The notes: generated from the sequence alone by a model not told the origin. DNA of 64,000 nt from Pseudeuparius sepicola (GCA_963920635.1 OY987301.1:56984560-57048559), one strand, 5' to 3'; counted from the stretch's first letter, positions 22,564-33,831 are shown. Translations and numbers: made by a program.

Positions 22564-24110
22564 TATACAAAAACATATAAACACTCTACATGGTAAAACC
22601 TACATTAATGTGCTTGGAATTGCCGTAGATCAGAGACACATTACATATGCACATATTATATTCTCGAAATTCGTTGCATATATTAATAATAATTATGAAT
22701 ACCTAACTAACCCAATTTACACTTTCACTAGAACACCGGAATCATTGCACTCCTTTTATTATTTTTTTTTGTATTATTGCTATGGTGTAAAACGACACCA
22801 CATATAAAATGTTTTTGCTTTATAAAAGAATTAAATTATTATTATAGTAATATCTACTAGACTAAATTATGATGGAGGTTTTTGAAGCATTTACACTTTA
22901 TTTACAATATTATTTTGAATTTTAAGTACTTTTTAAATCGGGATATTACAAAATTTAGAAGCTACAATCGATTTCTTTTAAGATATATTGTAAAGCGATT
23001 GGGCGCCTAGTGTGTCCAGGGACCATACTCAATTTTTGATTTGATTTCCATGTAAAAATAAAAAATAAATAATATAGAAGTTGATTCCCGTAAAATTTGA
23101 ATCTTACGATGTTTTGTCAAACATACATCGGTATTCATGTAACATGTAGATATGTTTTTTATTATTGATGGAGTACAAGTAGGTTTATCGAGAGGTTTTC
23201 TGATATTTCCAATACGCCAAAAATTAACAGGAAAATGTCGTTTATTTCATACAGCTTAAACAGTGACATTTGAACAACTCAATCAGCCTCTTTTGAGGCT
23301 GTTTATTGAAATGAATGGAAATAATTCCCTAACCTTGAAAGTTAGACCCTTAATACCCAATATCAAAAACCACCTACCAGGTGTTAATAATGAGAAAACT
23401 TGGGATTTGCATAAAAGAATCACCCGGTACGTTTTCATAAGTTTGTCTCAAACATCAATTAAAATCATTAACTAGGCGTATTAGGCCACCTTTAGTCCTA
23501 GTTATACCCAAAATCGATAAATTTACAAAAGGCTTTTTTCCTTCAAAATTACAATAACTACCTAACCTTTCAAGTGAGACCTTTAATACCCTATATAAAA
23601 AGGCATACTTTTTAAAGGCTATACCTACGCATATGCATCTATCTATCTATGTCGGGGGTGGCCGCCTTAAGTCAGCCCGGCACTAGGTCTCAACAATGTT
23701 TATAAAAACATATTTAAAACACACTTAACTTTATAGGTTAACAATATTTATTGGAATTTAATTAACATTATTTAATGAAAAATATTTTTAGAATGTAGTA
23801 CTCATGTTTTTCTACGTGTTCTGCCTTAATATTTGTTTACCTTTAATAGTAGGTATACAATGTATGCCTTTTATTTACAACCTACAGTATGAATAAATAG
23901 GCAGGACGGATATGAAAACAAAAGCAACCAAACCTTTCTCCCCCACATAATATTGTGTGTTAGAAAATCAAGGAATAGATGAATTTATTTTATTCTATAA
24001 CGTGAGTATGATCTGTCAAACACAGTATCGGCTCATGGGTTAATACACAGGGGAGGGGCTATGTTTTGAAAAGAAAAAAGAACACATTCGTGGACAATAA
24101 ATAGTATATT
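22564..24110. other. AT-rich sequence without identifiable gene
   Basis: No domain, RNA gene or element ends recognised. Includes short simple repeats (ATCTATCTAT near 23638). Confidence 0.45.
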
Positions 24111-24124
24111 TCCTAACAAGTGCG

Positions 24125-24285
24125 GAAAGTCCCACTTTTCCGCAAGAGTTAGGAACACAATTTTTTCTACAAGCGTGCGGAAACGTAAGACACTTTTCCG
24201 CACGCATTTACTTTTCCGCACGCATTTTAGTTTAGAAAGTGCCACTTTTCCGCACTAGTGCGGAAAAGTAGTGCGGAAAAGTACT
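24125..24285. repeat. Cluster of CTTTTCCGCA motifs in both orientations
   Basis: TTTTCCGCA or its complement TGCGGAAAA occurs at least seven times within about 160 bp, including the palindrome CTTTTCCGCACTAGTGCGG followed by further copies. A weaker pair recurs at 59439-59465. The arrangement resembles nested ends of a small element or an array of binding sites, and its identity is unknown. Confidence 0.7.
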
Positions 24286-24469
24286 TTTATAATATAAGAG
24301 TACCGAGGTGGGTACCTACCTAATTCCGGCATGTTTTTTGTTTGTGTGTTTGTTTTTAGTAGTAATGACGTATTTTTTGCATAATTAACATAAAAAGTGC
24401 AGAGGACAATAATTCCCATTTAACTCGCGTTTGAAATTTATGCCTAAATAGGTAGTCGATGTTTATTGT

Positions 24470-25190
24470 ACAGTGTGTCGCATTTAAAGTTGAAAACACT
24501 CTTGTAGTTTTTTTGTAGATATAAATTTCAGGCTTGGCACTGTTATAGAACTCGATGAGTTCTACATTTAGGTATATTCAACTTAAATGTCAGGTGCATC
24601 CCTTCCCCGCAGCCTGCTTGGACCTCGCGAATAGGACCAATATGCAATATTTTGCTTCGCGTTAGAGATATCGAAAAAAATTATTAGAAAAAGTTATTCA
24701 AAATATTATTCTAACCTCACATATCGAGTTTCATGTCAAAATTCGAATTTTTAATATTGAAAGTTCATTTTTTAATTTAATAATGAGGGTGCCATGGAAA
24801 ATAATAATTTGACACTAGTGTTAAATGTCACTCAGACGGAACTTCGAGTTTATTGCGTTAAGTTCCAGTCAGTGATCACTGAATTAAAATGCCATTGACT
24901 TTTATTAAGAGAAAAAATCGAAATAATCCGGTTGTTTGGTGATCATGCTCGTAGTACGAGAGAAGTTGTTGCAGAGTTTAACTTGAGACATCCCCAACGT
25001 GCCAACGTGCTCCCATTGAAAAGCATCCGCTGTAAATGGCATTTTCAATGAAACTGGCAGTGTTTTATTAAAATTCATCGGACTGGTCAACCTCATTGAA
25101 AACACCCGCATCCTGAGAATAACGTTATATTGGCGGCAATTCGAGCAAATCCATACATGAACCTTCGAGATTTATCGTCTCCACTAAATA
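24470..25190 (+). mobile_element. Relic of a DUF4817-type (Tc1/mariner-like) transposon
   Basis: A possible left end, TACAGTGTGTCGC, lies at about 24469. The plus strand from about 24910 reads EIIRLFGDHARSTREVVAEF then NLRHPQ, FNETGS (about 25048) and, in another frame, NNVILAAIRANPYMNLRDLS (about 25118-25180). This order matches the N-terminal helix-turn-helix (DUF4817-like) of a common insect transposase family. The frame is broken at least twice and the catalytic domain is absent, so it is a 5' fragment and inactive. Confidence 0.65.
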
Positions 25191-25198
25191 CTCTTCTT

Positions 25199-25285
25199 CT
25201 TGTTAACAAGCGCCTACCGGCCTTGCCGGACCATAGGCCTTGTTAACAAGCGCCTACCGGCCCTGCCGGACGAATAGGCCTTGTT
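25199..25285. repeat. Tandem duplication of a 40-46-bp GC-rich unit
   Basis: CTTGTTAACAAGCGCCTACC GGCC(T/C)TGCCGGAC occurs twice in tandem, with near-identical flanks ending AATAGG or ATAGG. Each unit contains the palindrome TTGTTAACAA and the inverted pair CCGGC/GCCGG. Confidence 0.85.
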
Positions 25286-25800
25286 TTGGCCTCCGCTCCT
25301 GTGTAGTAATACATGTACCTATGGACCTACGGTCTCATCTACAGGACGCAGTTTTCGATATTTTGAGCAAAAAATTTGGCGTACGGCCGTCCGAGCTCAT
25401 GGGCAACAACCCTATCCCCCGATCGAAAAAGCCATTCGGTTGTTTGGGCCGCTTTTTTTTCGCGATTTGGAGAGGTCGCCGGGATCGTACTGTATACATC
25501 GTAGCCGAGGCGCACGCCCGATATTTGTAAACATCGACTGACATTTGGGTTTGTTTTGGTATGGAGGATTTTCAAATTTCGCATCGATTTGAGACTTTGG
25601 GGGCTCAGATTCCCATCTGTTATTCCGTGGGGGCCTTTTTCAGATACGGGCGCGCTGTATTTTTATGTAAAATCTCGTAGAATATTTTTGAGAACGCCAC
25701 GGGAGACCATCTATCCTTTATAGGGCTGTATCTTTTGATCCGTAATAGGTAGACACTTGAAATCTTCACCGAGTGTGTACCACTGTGGCCGCTATAACAA
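25286..25800. other. GC-richer segment, unidentified
   Basis: Clearly more GC-rich than its surroundings, with several overlapping frames of 69-96 codons on both strands (for example 25240-25530 plus, 25335-25544 minus). None carries a recognisable domain. It is more likely part of a repeat than a gene. Confidence 0.35.
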
Positions 25801-25900
25801 CAAATAAATAATAAAAGTAAAATAAAGTTAATGTAATATTTTCAATTTCCATTAACAATGATGACACGGCTAACTAACTAGTATCAAACATTTCTGAAAC

Positions 25901-25972
25901 AGTAAAGTGGCGCAGTGGAAGCGTGCTGGGCTTGTAATCCAGAGGTCCGTGGTTCGAAACCACGCTCTGGGG
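25901..25972 (+). tRNA. tRNA-like sequence with anticodon TGT on an initiator tRNA-Met scaffold
   Basis: A full cloverleaf D-arm, anticodon arm and T-arm can be drawn. A-box-like TGGCGCAGTGG, anticodon stem CTGGG/TCCAG with loop CTTGTAA (anticodon TGT, Thr), and T-arm CGTGG-TTCGAAA-CCACG. A T-run at 25978-25984 could serve as a Pol III terminator. The body closely resembles insect initiator tRNA-Met (recalled consensus), which would carry CAT. The acceptor stem AGTAAAG/CTCTGGG pairs poorly (three mismatches). It is probably a pseudogene or a tRNA-derived repeat; a decoder of ACA codons is possible but unlikely. Confidence 0.6.
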
Positions 25973-25999
25973 CAAACTTTTTTTCTTTTTTATTTATTA

Positions 26000-26930
26000 T
26001 TTTTAAAAAATATGTAGTGTTGAATATTGTACGGTGGTACGGAACTCAGAGACGAGTTACAGAAATTACCATAAAATGATATTAACGACGTGGATTCTGT
26101 CATTACTGTGAAAATTCCCGCTAGCAAGACAAACAAACCTCGATCATTATTTATTTTGTAATAAGGGGGTAAAATTAGAAGTTTTAATTTTGTTGAAATG
26201 TATCGCAAATATGCATCCCTTCGTTCCCAGTCTACCAGTCACACTAGATTTTCTATAAGATATTATAACTGAAAATGCTCCGTTCAACCTGTTGGTGTAA
26301 ATACTTTTAGTAAAATTCCAAGTGCGATATTGCAAAATACTTAAAGATTGAAAACTCAACGCAATACACAGGACACTGTTTTCGCAGATCTTCTGCAACA
26401 TTGCTTGTGGAATCTGGGACAGACCCAATGGAGGGAGGGAAACGCCATGGAGGATGAAAGTCTTCAACTGCATAGCTGAGGGCTACCTTGAGGAGTCAAT
26501 TTGTAAAAAACTGAAATAGCTGCTCAAATTCTAGAAGGTGGCCCAAGTACCAGTACCGGAAACTTCACAACAATTCGAAAAAGAGTTTTAAGTGAAGAAC
26601 CTGAGACCTTCACAGGCAATGAAGAAAACAAAATTCAAAAAATTACTTTAAATGAAGTTTGACCCTCAGTTACCTCGACTGCGTCTCCAGCTGAAAACTT
26701 CATGCCCCGTGCAACAAATATGTACTTTTTGCACTAGTTACACAAATAACTATTTTTCTAAGTATATTAGAATTGTGTTTTTCGCATTGCAAAAAGAGAA
26801 ATTTTTCAGGGTACATTAAGTGTCTCAAATAAAGTCTGATTATATCCTTAGTATTATACATAAAAAGCCTAGCTTAACCAGGATGATGCAGTTTTCTCTG
26901 GAGAATCCGAATCTAGCTTCAGAATTGATA
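26000..26930. other. No supported gene
   Basis: The longest frame is 26147-26473 (minus, 108 codons), with no recognisable domain. Broken plus-strand frames around 26380-26650 look protein-like (for example LEGGPSTSTGNFTT) but were not identified. Confidence 0.35.
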
Positions 26931-26932
26931 TA

Positions 26933-28050
26933 CAGGGTGTTCTCAAAAAGTTGCCGACAAAAATACAGGGTTGTCTATTTAAGAAGGGCCACTCAAGAAA
27001 ATCTTGACAAATGCATTTTCTGAGAACCTTTTCAAAAAAAAATTTGCATTTTTGAAGAGCTAACTTTGCGTAAAAACACACTTGAGATCCATGGCCTACT
27101 TTCTGAGATATTTTTCAAAATCCCGAAAATCGCCGAAATTTCTTCGGCATGTTAATTTTTTGTTTCAAGAGTTACCGAATTTTTTTTAATGATATTTGTG
27201 GGCAAAACTGATTGCTTTAAACTTAGTTTATCAGAATTCGGAAATATACCATCGATTGTTGTGTGCTCTCTTAACACTTAAATTTTTACTAAGGAATCAA
27301 TTAATTACTTGGGTGCGGGACAAAGCCACTGGTCTTGATCGGCGCACCTTCGGGTGTGCTATATCGTTATAATACTCCATGATCAATTGATTTCTTCGGT
27401 AATTAATTGATTCCATAGTAAATTCATCGTCTAGGCACGTTTGTCTATACCAATTGATAGTCGGGTGTCGGGTGAGCCATACTGATGAGGGATCACCGTC
27501 CCGAAACAGTACTGTATATGGTCGACTATCGCACTTTTTCTTCTACTTAAATTTTTGTTTTATTTATAGCTGTCATGGATAATAGAAAATTTCAAAAATG
27601 TGAACAATGTGCAAGATACAGATACCTCGCAGGAAATTTCCAAGATTTCCAATGTAGTATGTTGGGAAAAAAACACCTAAAACATGAAGGTACAGGATTC
27701 GAGGCCACGGCTCGCTACAATACAATGGGACATTTTTCGGTGGGTGCTAAGAGAGCACCCATTAAACCGTGGCATTGTTTTAAATTCTGATAAAGTAAGC
27801 TTAAAGCAATTAGTTTTGCCAACAAATAATGACATTGGGGGAAATTTTTCGGTAACTCTTGAAACAAAAAAGTTACAAACCGAAGAAATTTCGGCAGTTT
27901 TCGGGTTTTTCAAAAATATCTCTGAAAGTTGGCCATGGATCTCAAATGTTACACAAAGTTACCCTATCAAAAAAGCAATCATTTGTGGGACGAAAATTGT
28001 TATTTGTAAAACAGGCTTTAATAAATGGAGTATTGTGTATAGGCGATTGT
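26933..28050. mobile_element. Fold-back element, 'GAGGCCACGGC' family copy 1, interrupted
   Basis: Starts TA|CAGGGTGTTCTC. The inverted arms share the CTTGAAACAAAAAAGTTAC and TTCGGCAGTTTTCGGG regions (left about 27010-27240, right about 27800-28000). Its centre (TTCGAGGCCACGGCTCGCTA, about 27698) is matched at about 31207-31226 in a second copy (30790-32745). A 135-bp MITE is inserted at 27288-27422. The frame 27575-27790 is a by-product of the repeat. Confidence 0.6.
27288..27422. mobile_element. 135-bp MITE with ACTA(A/T)GGAATCAATTAATTA ends
   Basis: Inverted ends ACTAAGGAATCAATTAATTA and TAATTAATTGATTCCATAGT enclose a hairpin GCACCTTCGGGTGTGC. It is inserted in the fold-back 26933-28050, and a fragment of the same family is at 14888-15000. 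Confidence 0.7.
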
Positions 28051-28059
28051 AAGCCTGCC

Positions 28060-29282
28060 GTGGTTTCAGCACGGCCACAACTGGGCAGTCCTCAAGTTGG
28101 TGGCGCTCCGAGGTGTGTACTTGTTATAGAAACTGCTACATTGAAACTACAAAAACACTTTCTATTCTACTTAAATTGTGACAATTATGCAAACAAGTGA
28201 AACATTTTTTACATAAGTATCTTTCGAATCTCCAAAATCTTTTTATTGAGGAAATAATGATTTAATTTTTTCCATTTTGAAAGAATAATAATTTCGTTCA
28301 ACTGCCTGGCGCATTAATATAATGCTGGTGGTAAATGTTACCATTCTAAAATAAGTATTATTATTGTAGGTACGTACGATTTTCGCTTATCTTAATAGAT
28401 TCTGAAAGAATTCATATTTGCGGGCCATATTCAAATACAGGAATATTCCATAATATAATTGCCATGACTTTTTTAGATAAAAAATAATAATAATAAATGT
28501 AAAACACTGACAATAAATGAGGGATTTTGGATTAAGGGCGGATTAAAAACCTCATCAAAAGTATGCTTGGTTGTTTGTATAAATAATAGAATTTTATTTA
28601 AAACTAGGTGGAAATATATAAGCGAATTTGAACGATTAACCAAAAATGAAGGTATTTATATAATATTCATAAATACTAAAAACAAAATTTCAAAAATAGC
28701 CGCTATTATTATTTTTTTAATTTCTATCGGCTATAACTTTCAAAATAGTGTCATTAGTGTCAATGTATATTTTAAAAATACCCCTATTTTTTGTAAACCT
28801 TTGAAATTCGCTCTACTTTTCCCACCTAATTGTAAATAAAATTCTATCTATGCAGTCAACCAAACACACTTTTGTTGACGTTTTTAACTCTTCCTTAAGG
28901 AATTAAACTTTTTTAAAGGTTAACGTGTTTTCATAGGTATTGCGTGTCAAATTAAGATTCAATTTTTTAGGGAAAACACCATTTATATTTTTAAATTTTT
29001 GGGCACGGTTTGCTCATTGTCTTCCTTAATGATTTTTACACGACGTTTCTATCGGTGAAATATTTTTTCACGTTGTAACTCGGGCTTTACTGAAACTTCC
29101 ATTATCTTTTTTGATGATTTATTACACGACTTCAGTGCTCATCTCTGATAGTAGTTTTCAAGTGAAAACGTAAAAAAGTTTCTGACTTTTCTTACCTTTT
29201 CATGAAAAATATGTGTATTTGTAATGCGGTAAATATAGGAAATAAATTATTAGTTTTGAGTTAATATATACAGATAAACATA
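28060..29282. other. No supported gene
   Basis: AT-rich. The frame 28567-28839 is low-complexity and shows no recognisable domain. Confidence 0.4.
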
Positions 29283-30503
29283 CAGGGTGTCCAACTTTAT
29301 AATTGTACAAATCCGTTAATCTTCATTTTTGGAGACAAAAGCCTAAACTTTTTTTTGTTGGAAAGGCCTTTAAAAACCCCTTCTTTTGACCTTCCTGCCA
29401 TTTTCAAAATGCAAATCCAGGGCCGGCTGCGATTTTTTATACCCCCGAAAACCATTTAGCGATTTTTTTATTTAAAATCTGCAGCATTAATCAGAACACC
29501 CCAAAACCCCTATATACCAAATTTGAATTAAATATATACAGGGTGTCAAATTTGAGCAAAATAGAAATTTTAAAGGCATCTGCTAAGTCATGTATGCCAT
29601 GGAATCCCCTCAAAACTGTTGAATGGTCAATAGGACCACTCAAGATATTGGTGTGCAAAAGTCGAGTACAAAATATACAGAGTGTTCTTATCTGTGCCAT
29701 CTCAAATTACTGAATTTTTGGAACTTTATACGGGTCAAAAATCGAGTATATCAAAACCGCTCCACACACTATAAACTATAACTAAACTAAATCTATAAAA
29801 TACAGAAGCCTGCCAGTCAGTAAGTCCATATCAGTTAAGGTGGCTGGTCCGTCACAACAGGAAACGCACAGAAAATGTATCATCTTAGACAGTGACTTAG
29901 TTGAGGAAGCTCCAATAATTTAAATTGTTTTTATTTGTTAGTTGACATTTTGTAAAGAAATACATTACTTTTGTGTTCATTATCAATATTTTTTCAATGA
30001 TTCCAGAGCACTCTTGATCCTTATAAGTTTCATAAAATTTCAGAATTTTCAGATGGCTGAGAGAAAAATACCCTGTATATTTTTGTACTAAATCTGTTCA
30101 CCCCTATATTTTGAATGGTCCTGTTGACTATTCAACTGTTTTGAAGGGATTCCATGGCACCCTTGACTCGCCAGATCTCTTTAAAATTCCTGTTTTGCGC
30201 AACTTTGACACCCTACAGAATGGCACTCCCTGTATATTTTTTGTTCAAATTTCGTATATGGGGGTTTTGATGTGTTCTGATTAATGTTGTGGGGTCAGAT
30301 TTTAAATAAAAAATTCGATAAATGGTTTTCGTGAAAACCGGGGGAATAAAAAAATGGCAGCCGGCCCTGGATTTGCATTTTGAAAATGGTAGGAAGGCCA
30401 AAAGAAGCGGTGTTTGAATTCCTTTCAAACAAAAAAAAGTGTAGGCGATTATCTCCAAAAATGAAGATTTTACGGATTTGTACAGTTTTAAAGTTGGACA
30501 CTC
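29283..30503. mobile_element. Fold-back element with CAGGGTGTCCAACTTTATAA ends, about 400-bp arms
   Basis: The left end CAGGGTGTCCAACTTT mirrors AAAGTTGGACACTCTG at the right. The arms share CAAATCCAGGGCCGGCTGC (29412) and its mirror (30360) and the TGCCATGGAATCCCCTC region. An internal CAGGGTGTCAAATTTGAG at 29538 suggests a nested unit. Part of the same family lies at 44440-44750. Confidence 0.75.
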
Positions 30504-30770
30504 TGATTCAGTTTTAATCTTCAACACTTCAACAGGTGATAGAAAACAAAAAAATAACCGCACTTTCTTCTATAAACTATATCATTTTAAGGCCTTATAA
30601 AAAAGTTACAGGGTGTTAAAGTTGCAAGAAATATGTGGAATTTATTGAATATTTTACAAACTAGTTGAGATATTTAAGTCATATTTGGTACACGTTATAA
30701 CGGCATGGGTTAGCATAAAACCTGTTGAACAACCAGTGGCGTAGAAATGGGTAATTTTACGAGACCTCAG
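30503..30770. mobile_element. Left half of the GATTCAGTTTTAATC fold-back family
   Basis: Matches 56813-57005 closely (CTGATTCAGTTTTAATCTTC, ACAGGTGATAGAAAAC, AAGTTACAGGGTGTTAAAG) and retains CCAGTGGCGTAGAAATGG. Only one arm is present. It abuts the right end of the preceding element without spacer. Confidence 0.7.
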
Positions 30771-31567
30771 GGCAGGTATATTCACTAAGCAGGGTGTCTA
30801 TTGATGTAGAATATCTTGATAAATATGCATTTTTCGCAGAACTTTCTTTGAAAGAAAAAATTGTTTTTTTATGAACTTTGTGTAAAAACAAATTGGAGAA
30901 TTATAGGAACGGTCTACTTTCCGAGATATTTTTGAAAAATCCGAAAACCTCTTTGGCTTTTTTGTTTCAAGAGTTACCGAAAAAAAATCTTAATGACATT
31001 TGCGGGCAAAACTGATTTGCTTTTAGCCTACTTTATCAGAATTTTGAAAAATTTCATGATTCAGTGACTGTTCGAATTCGAATTATAGCCGGCATACCTA
31101 CTAGAAAATTTTTAAAAATATCCAAGAGATACCTCGCGAGGAATTTCGAAGATATGCAACCTAATATGAAATTACGAAATAATGAAAACATGAAAGTACA
31201 GCATTCGAGGCCACAGCCTGCTACAGTAAACTAAGCACTTTTTTGGGTGGTTGCTAAGAGAGCAGCCACTAAACCGTAAAATTTTACCAAATTCTAATAA
31301 AGTAAGCAATTGGTTTTGCTCAGAAATTTTCGGTTTTTTCAAAAATACCTATCTCGTAAAGTAGGTCATAGATCTCAAAAAATATATTTTTACACAAAGC
31401 GGGCCGATCAAAAAGGTAATTTTTTCATTCAAATAAAGTTCTCTGAAAAATGCATATTTGTGGATAAATTTTCGAGTATAAACTATAACGGCTTTATAAT
31501 TTTCCTTTGTGTGACAAAGGTTATAAGGAATTTTATGCACTTTTCTGTGATAGTACGAAATTGTATA

Positions 31568-32205
31568 CAGGGTGTTTCGCAAAATAGAAAATAGAACACC
31601 CTATATATTTTTGTATTTTTGAAATCTGTTCGTCAAAGTTAAACTTTGTGTCATTATATTTTGCCGTTTTTTAAATATTTAGTTTTCAAATTTTATAATA
31701 AATTTAGTTAACTTGAATTTGTGGATCTCCCTATAAAGTTAGATGATCAACGCAATAACAAAAAGTAATTGCTTTAACCTATTGGAATAACATAGTAAAA
31801 TTCAAAAAGGTGTATAAGCTTCTTCGTATAATATATAGTAACATTATTACTGATATTCGTTATTCTCGAAATGAAATAAAAATTTCAGGAAAATCGTAAA
31901 GCTCATAAAAATTTCGGGATTTTATTACGTTATTGTCTTGTCTAAAACAAATAATATTTTATGTTATGGTATTGGTCGTCTATCTTTATGGCGAGATCCG
32001 CAAATTCAGGTTAAATAATTTTAGTATAAAATTTGTAAACGGAATATTTCAAAAACGGCATAACATAATGACGAAAAGTTTGATATCATTTTGATTGTCT
32101 TGACAAGTACATTTCAAAAACGCAAAAATATATAGTACGTATAATATAGGTTGTTCCATTTTGAAAATACAAATTTTGTTTGTCACGCATTTGCGAAACA
32201 CTCTG
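31568..32205. mobile_element. Fold-back element CAGGGTGTTTCGCAAA/TTTGCGAAACACTCTG
   Basis: 638 bp flanked by TA. The inverted arms extend inward through AAATCTGTTCGTCAAAG-type and GGATCTCCCTATAAAG/CTTTATGGCGAGATCC-type pairs. Non-coding. Confidence 0.75.
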
Positions 32206-32227
32206 TATAAAATTTCTTACTATCCCA

Positions 32228-32634
32228 CACGATAGACTTACCCACGGTATGTCAGTAACGAATCCGAAAACAAGGCAAATCTGCGCATCTACGTCAGTTG
32301 CGAGTCACGAATTCAAAATGCGGTTATGTTTTACGATTTTTTATAGTTTACAGTTTAATGTGTCAAGAAAAAAGTGTAAACAACTGCCAGTCCAGCTCGA
32401 CAGTGCTTTAAAATAGGCCAGAAATGCCGGGATGTGCAGTCAGCGTTTGTCCAAATAATAACAGAAACAGTAAGGGAACGGAAATTAAGTACTATAGATT
32501 TCCCAAGGACAATAATCTTGCCAAAAAATCGATTGCTGCAGCCGCAGACAAGACATATGGAGCAATTTAAATTCTGACTCGCAACTGATGCGTCACAAGA
32601 TGCGCAATGACATACCGTGGGTAAGTTTATCGTG
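32228..32634. mobile_element. P-element-like mini-transposon with 8-bp target duplication
   Basis: The inverted ends CACGATAGACTTACCCACGG and CCGTGGGTAAGTTTATCGTG (27 bp, few mismatches) are flanked by exact 8-bp direct repeats CTATCCCA at 32220-32227 and 32635-32642. Subterminal inverted repeats around GCGCATCTACGTCAGTTGCG (32282) and its mirror (about 32575-32605) add to the structure. An 8-bp duplication and an encoded THAP start together point to the P superfamily. At 407 bp it is a deletion derivative. Confidence 0.85.
32424..32570 (+). pseudogene. Truncated THAP zinc-finger reading frame in the P-like element
   Basis: A 48-codon frame begins MPGCAVSVC (first zinc-binding pair C-x4-C of a C2CH THAP finger) followed by KYYRFPKDNNLAKKS, the conserved FP motif. 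THAP domains, about 80-90 residues long, are the DNA-binding part of P-element transposases and of domesticated THAP proteins. Here the invariant Trp after KK is lost (Ser instead), the frame ends after AAADKTYGAI, and the distal C-x2-H pair is missing, so it cannot fold as a complete finger. It lies centrally between the terminal repeats and is a residue of the original transposase start. Confidence 0.75.
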
Positions 32635-32745
32635 CTATCCCAGAAAATTGGATAAAATTATCTATAACTTGTATCTAAAACTTTATGTCACACAAAATAA
32701 GAAAATTATAAGGCAGTTTTATAGTTTATACGTGAACACCCGGTA

Positions 32746-33831
32746 CATGTACCTACATGGACTGGCGCATCCAAATTGCAACAATTAAACAATGAAAATT
32801 AAGCAACATCGAATAATTGGTGTTGCCTCTACTTGATTGCTTTAATTTAATTTCACTTCTGCGCATTGGTTAAGAAATCGTTTACATATTTAGGTTTGAG
32901 GCAATAATACGTTATTATGTCAGATTTGTTTTCTTTCAAACTTTCAATCCTTATCTTACCGAAAAGTCCATTAAACTATAGCTCCATTCTGATCTTTATC
33001 ATATTTTGCGTAAGTAACATGCACACACCTGAGAACGCAAAGTGGAAAAATCGAAGAAACAACTTTAAACAAAATTTCAAATCTTTTCTGGCCAGAAAGG
33101 CAAATTCAAGAAATGATATAGATGTTGGGATCCTTTTGAAAAATTTTACTTCCCATATTATTACTGCTCACAGAAGTATTAAAATGCTAATGAAAAAGTA
33201 GGTCTGCAACAAAAAAAACAATTGGATTTCCTACCTACCTACTCACTAAAACAGGATGCAAATGAAAAAGCCAAATTCAAATTTCTGGATAGATGTTGTA
33301 CAAATTTTGAAAATTTATAAATAATAATTATTCACAAAATAGAAATGATAGTAAGTTGCAAGAACGAATTTTAGTAAATTAAACCCATCCAAAACTTCAA
33401 ACGACGACCTGTTATCTGTTATTTATGTCCACTTAAATTTCAGCAAAACCGTAAGCCACACCGTCATTAATTCCATTTCATTAATCGCGCTTGCATTAGC
33501 GGCTATTATTTTTCCCACCCGTCATTGCCTGCTACCTAAAAGCCACTACGGCACATTACGAAATTAGCTCCGCAACGTGTTTTATTTATTCGATGAGCTG
33601 CTACGCAATGTGTGCCAAACTACATCAAGGGTCCCGTTAAAATTGGAGACACGTTGCATGTCAGTATGACTATTGTATAGAGTGTTCGTATTAAAATTGA
33701 TGGCTGTTGATATTTATGACTTGTTACCTCCGCTAGACAAGCCACCTAACGATTTCGTGACGTCATAGGTGAAGGCGGGCATTATATATGTACATCGTAA
33801 TATTTTCTGACAGACATATAAAAACGTTTGG
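32746..33831. other. No supported gene
   Basis: The frame 32917-33201 (plus) ends in a Lys/Asn-rich stretch, KWKNRRNNFKQNF, that might be a coding relic but is not assignable. The segment 33430-33620 looks single-copy. A CRE octamer lies at about 33758. Confidence 0.4.

Larger units (their letters stand above)
30790..32745. mobile_element. Fold-back element, 'GAGGCCACGGC' family copy 2, with two nested insertions
   Basis: The left part (30790-31565) repeats the layout of 26933-28050. The arm segment TAAACTATAACGGCTTTATA (about 31480) is mirrored at about 32700-32735 (TATAAGGCAGTTTTATAG). The two halves are separated by element 31568-32205 and, further right, by the P-like insert 32228-32634. 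This gives a relative order of insertions. Confidence 0.6.

Noticed and set aside
27330..27400. Helitron 3' end (hairpin GCACCTTCGGGTGTGC followed by a terminal motif)
   Set aside because: No CTRR terminus at the right spacing, and the hairpin lies centrally between inverted ends, which fits a MITE.
27684..28052. 122-codon plus-strand open frame
   Set aside because: It is the right arm and centre of a fold-back present in a second, frame-disrupted copy at 31200-31480.
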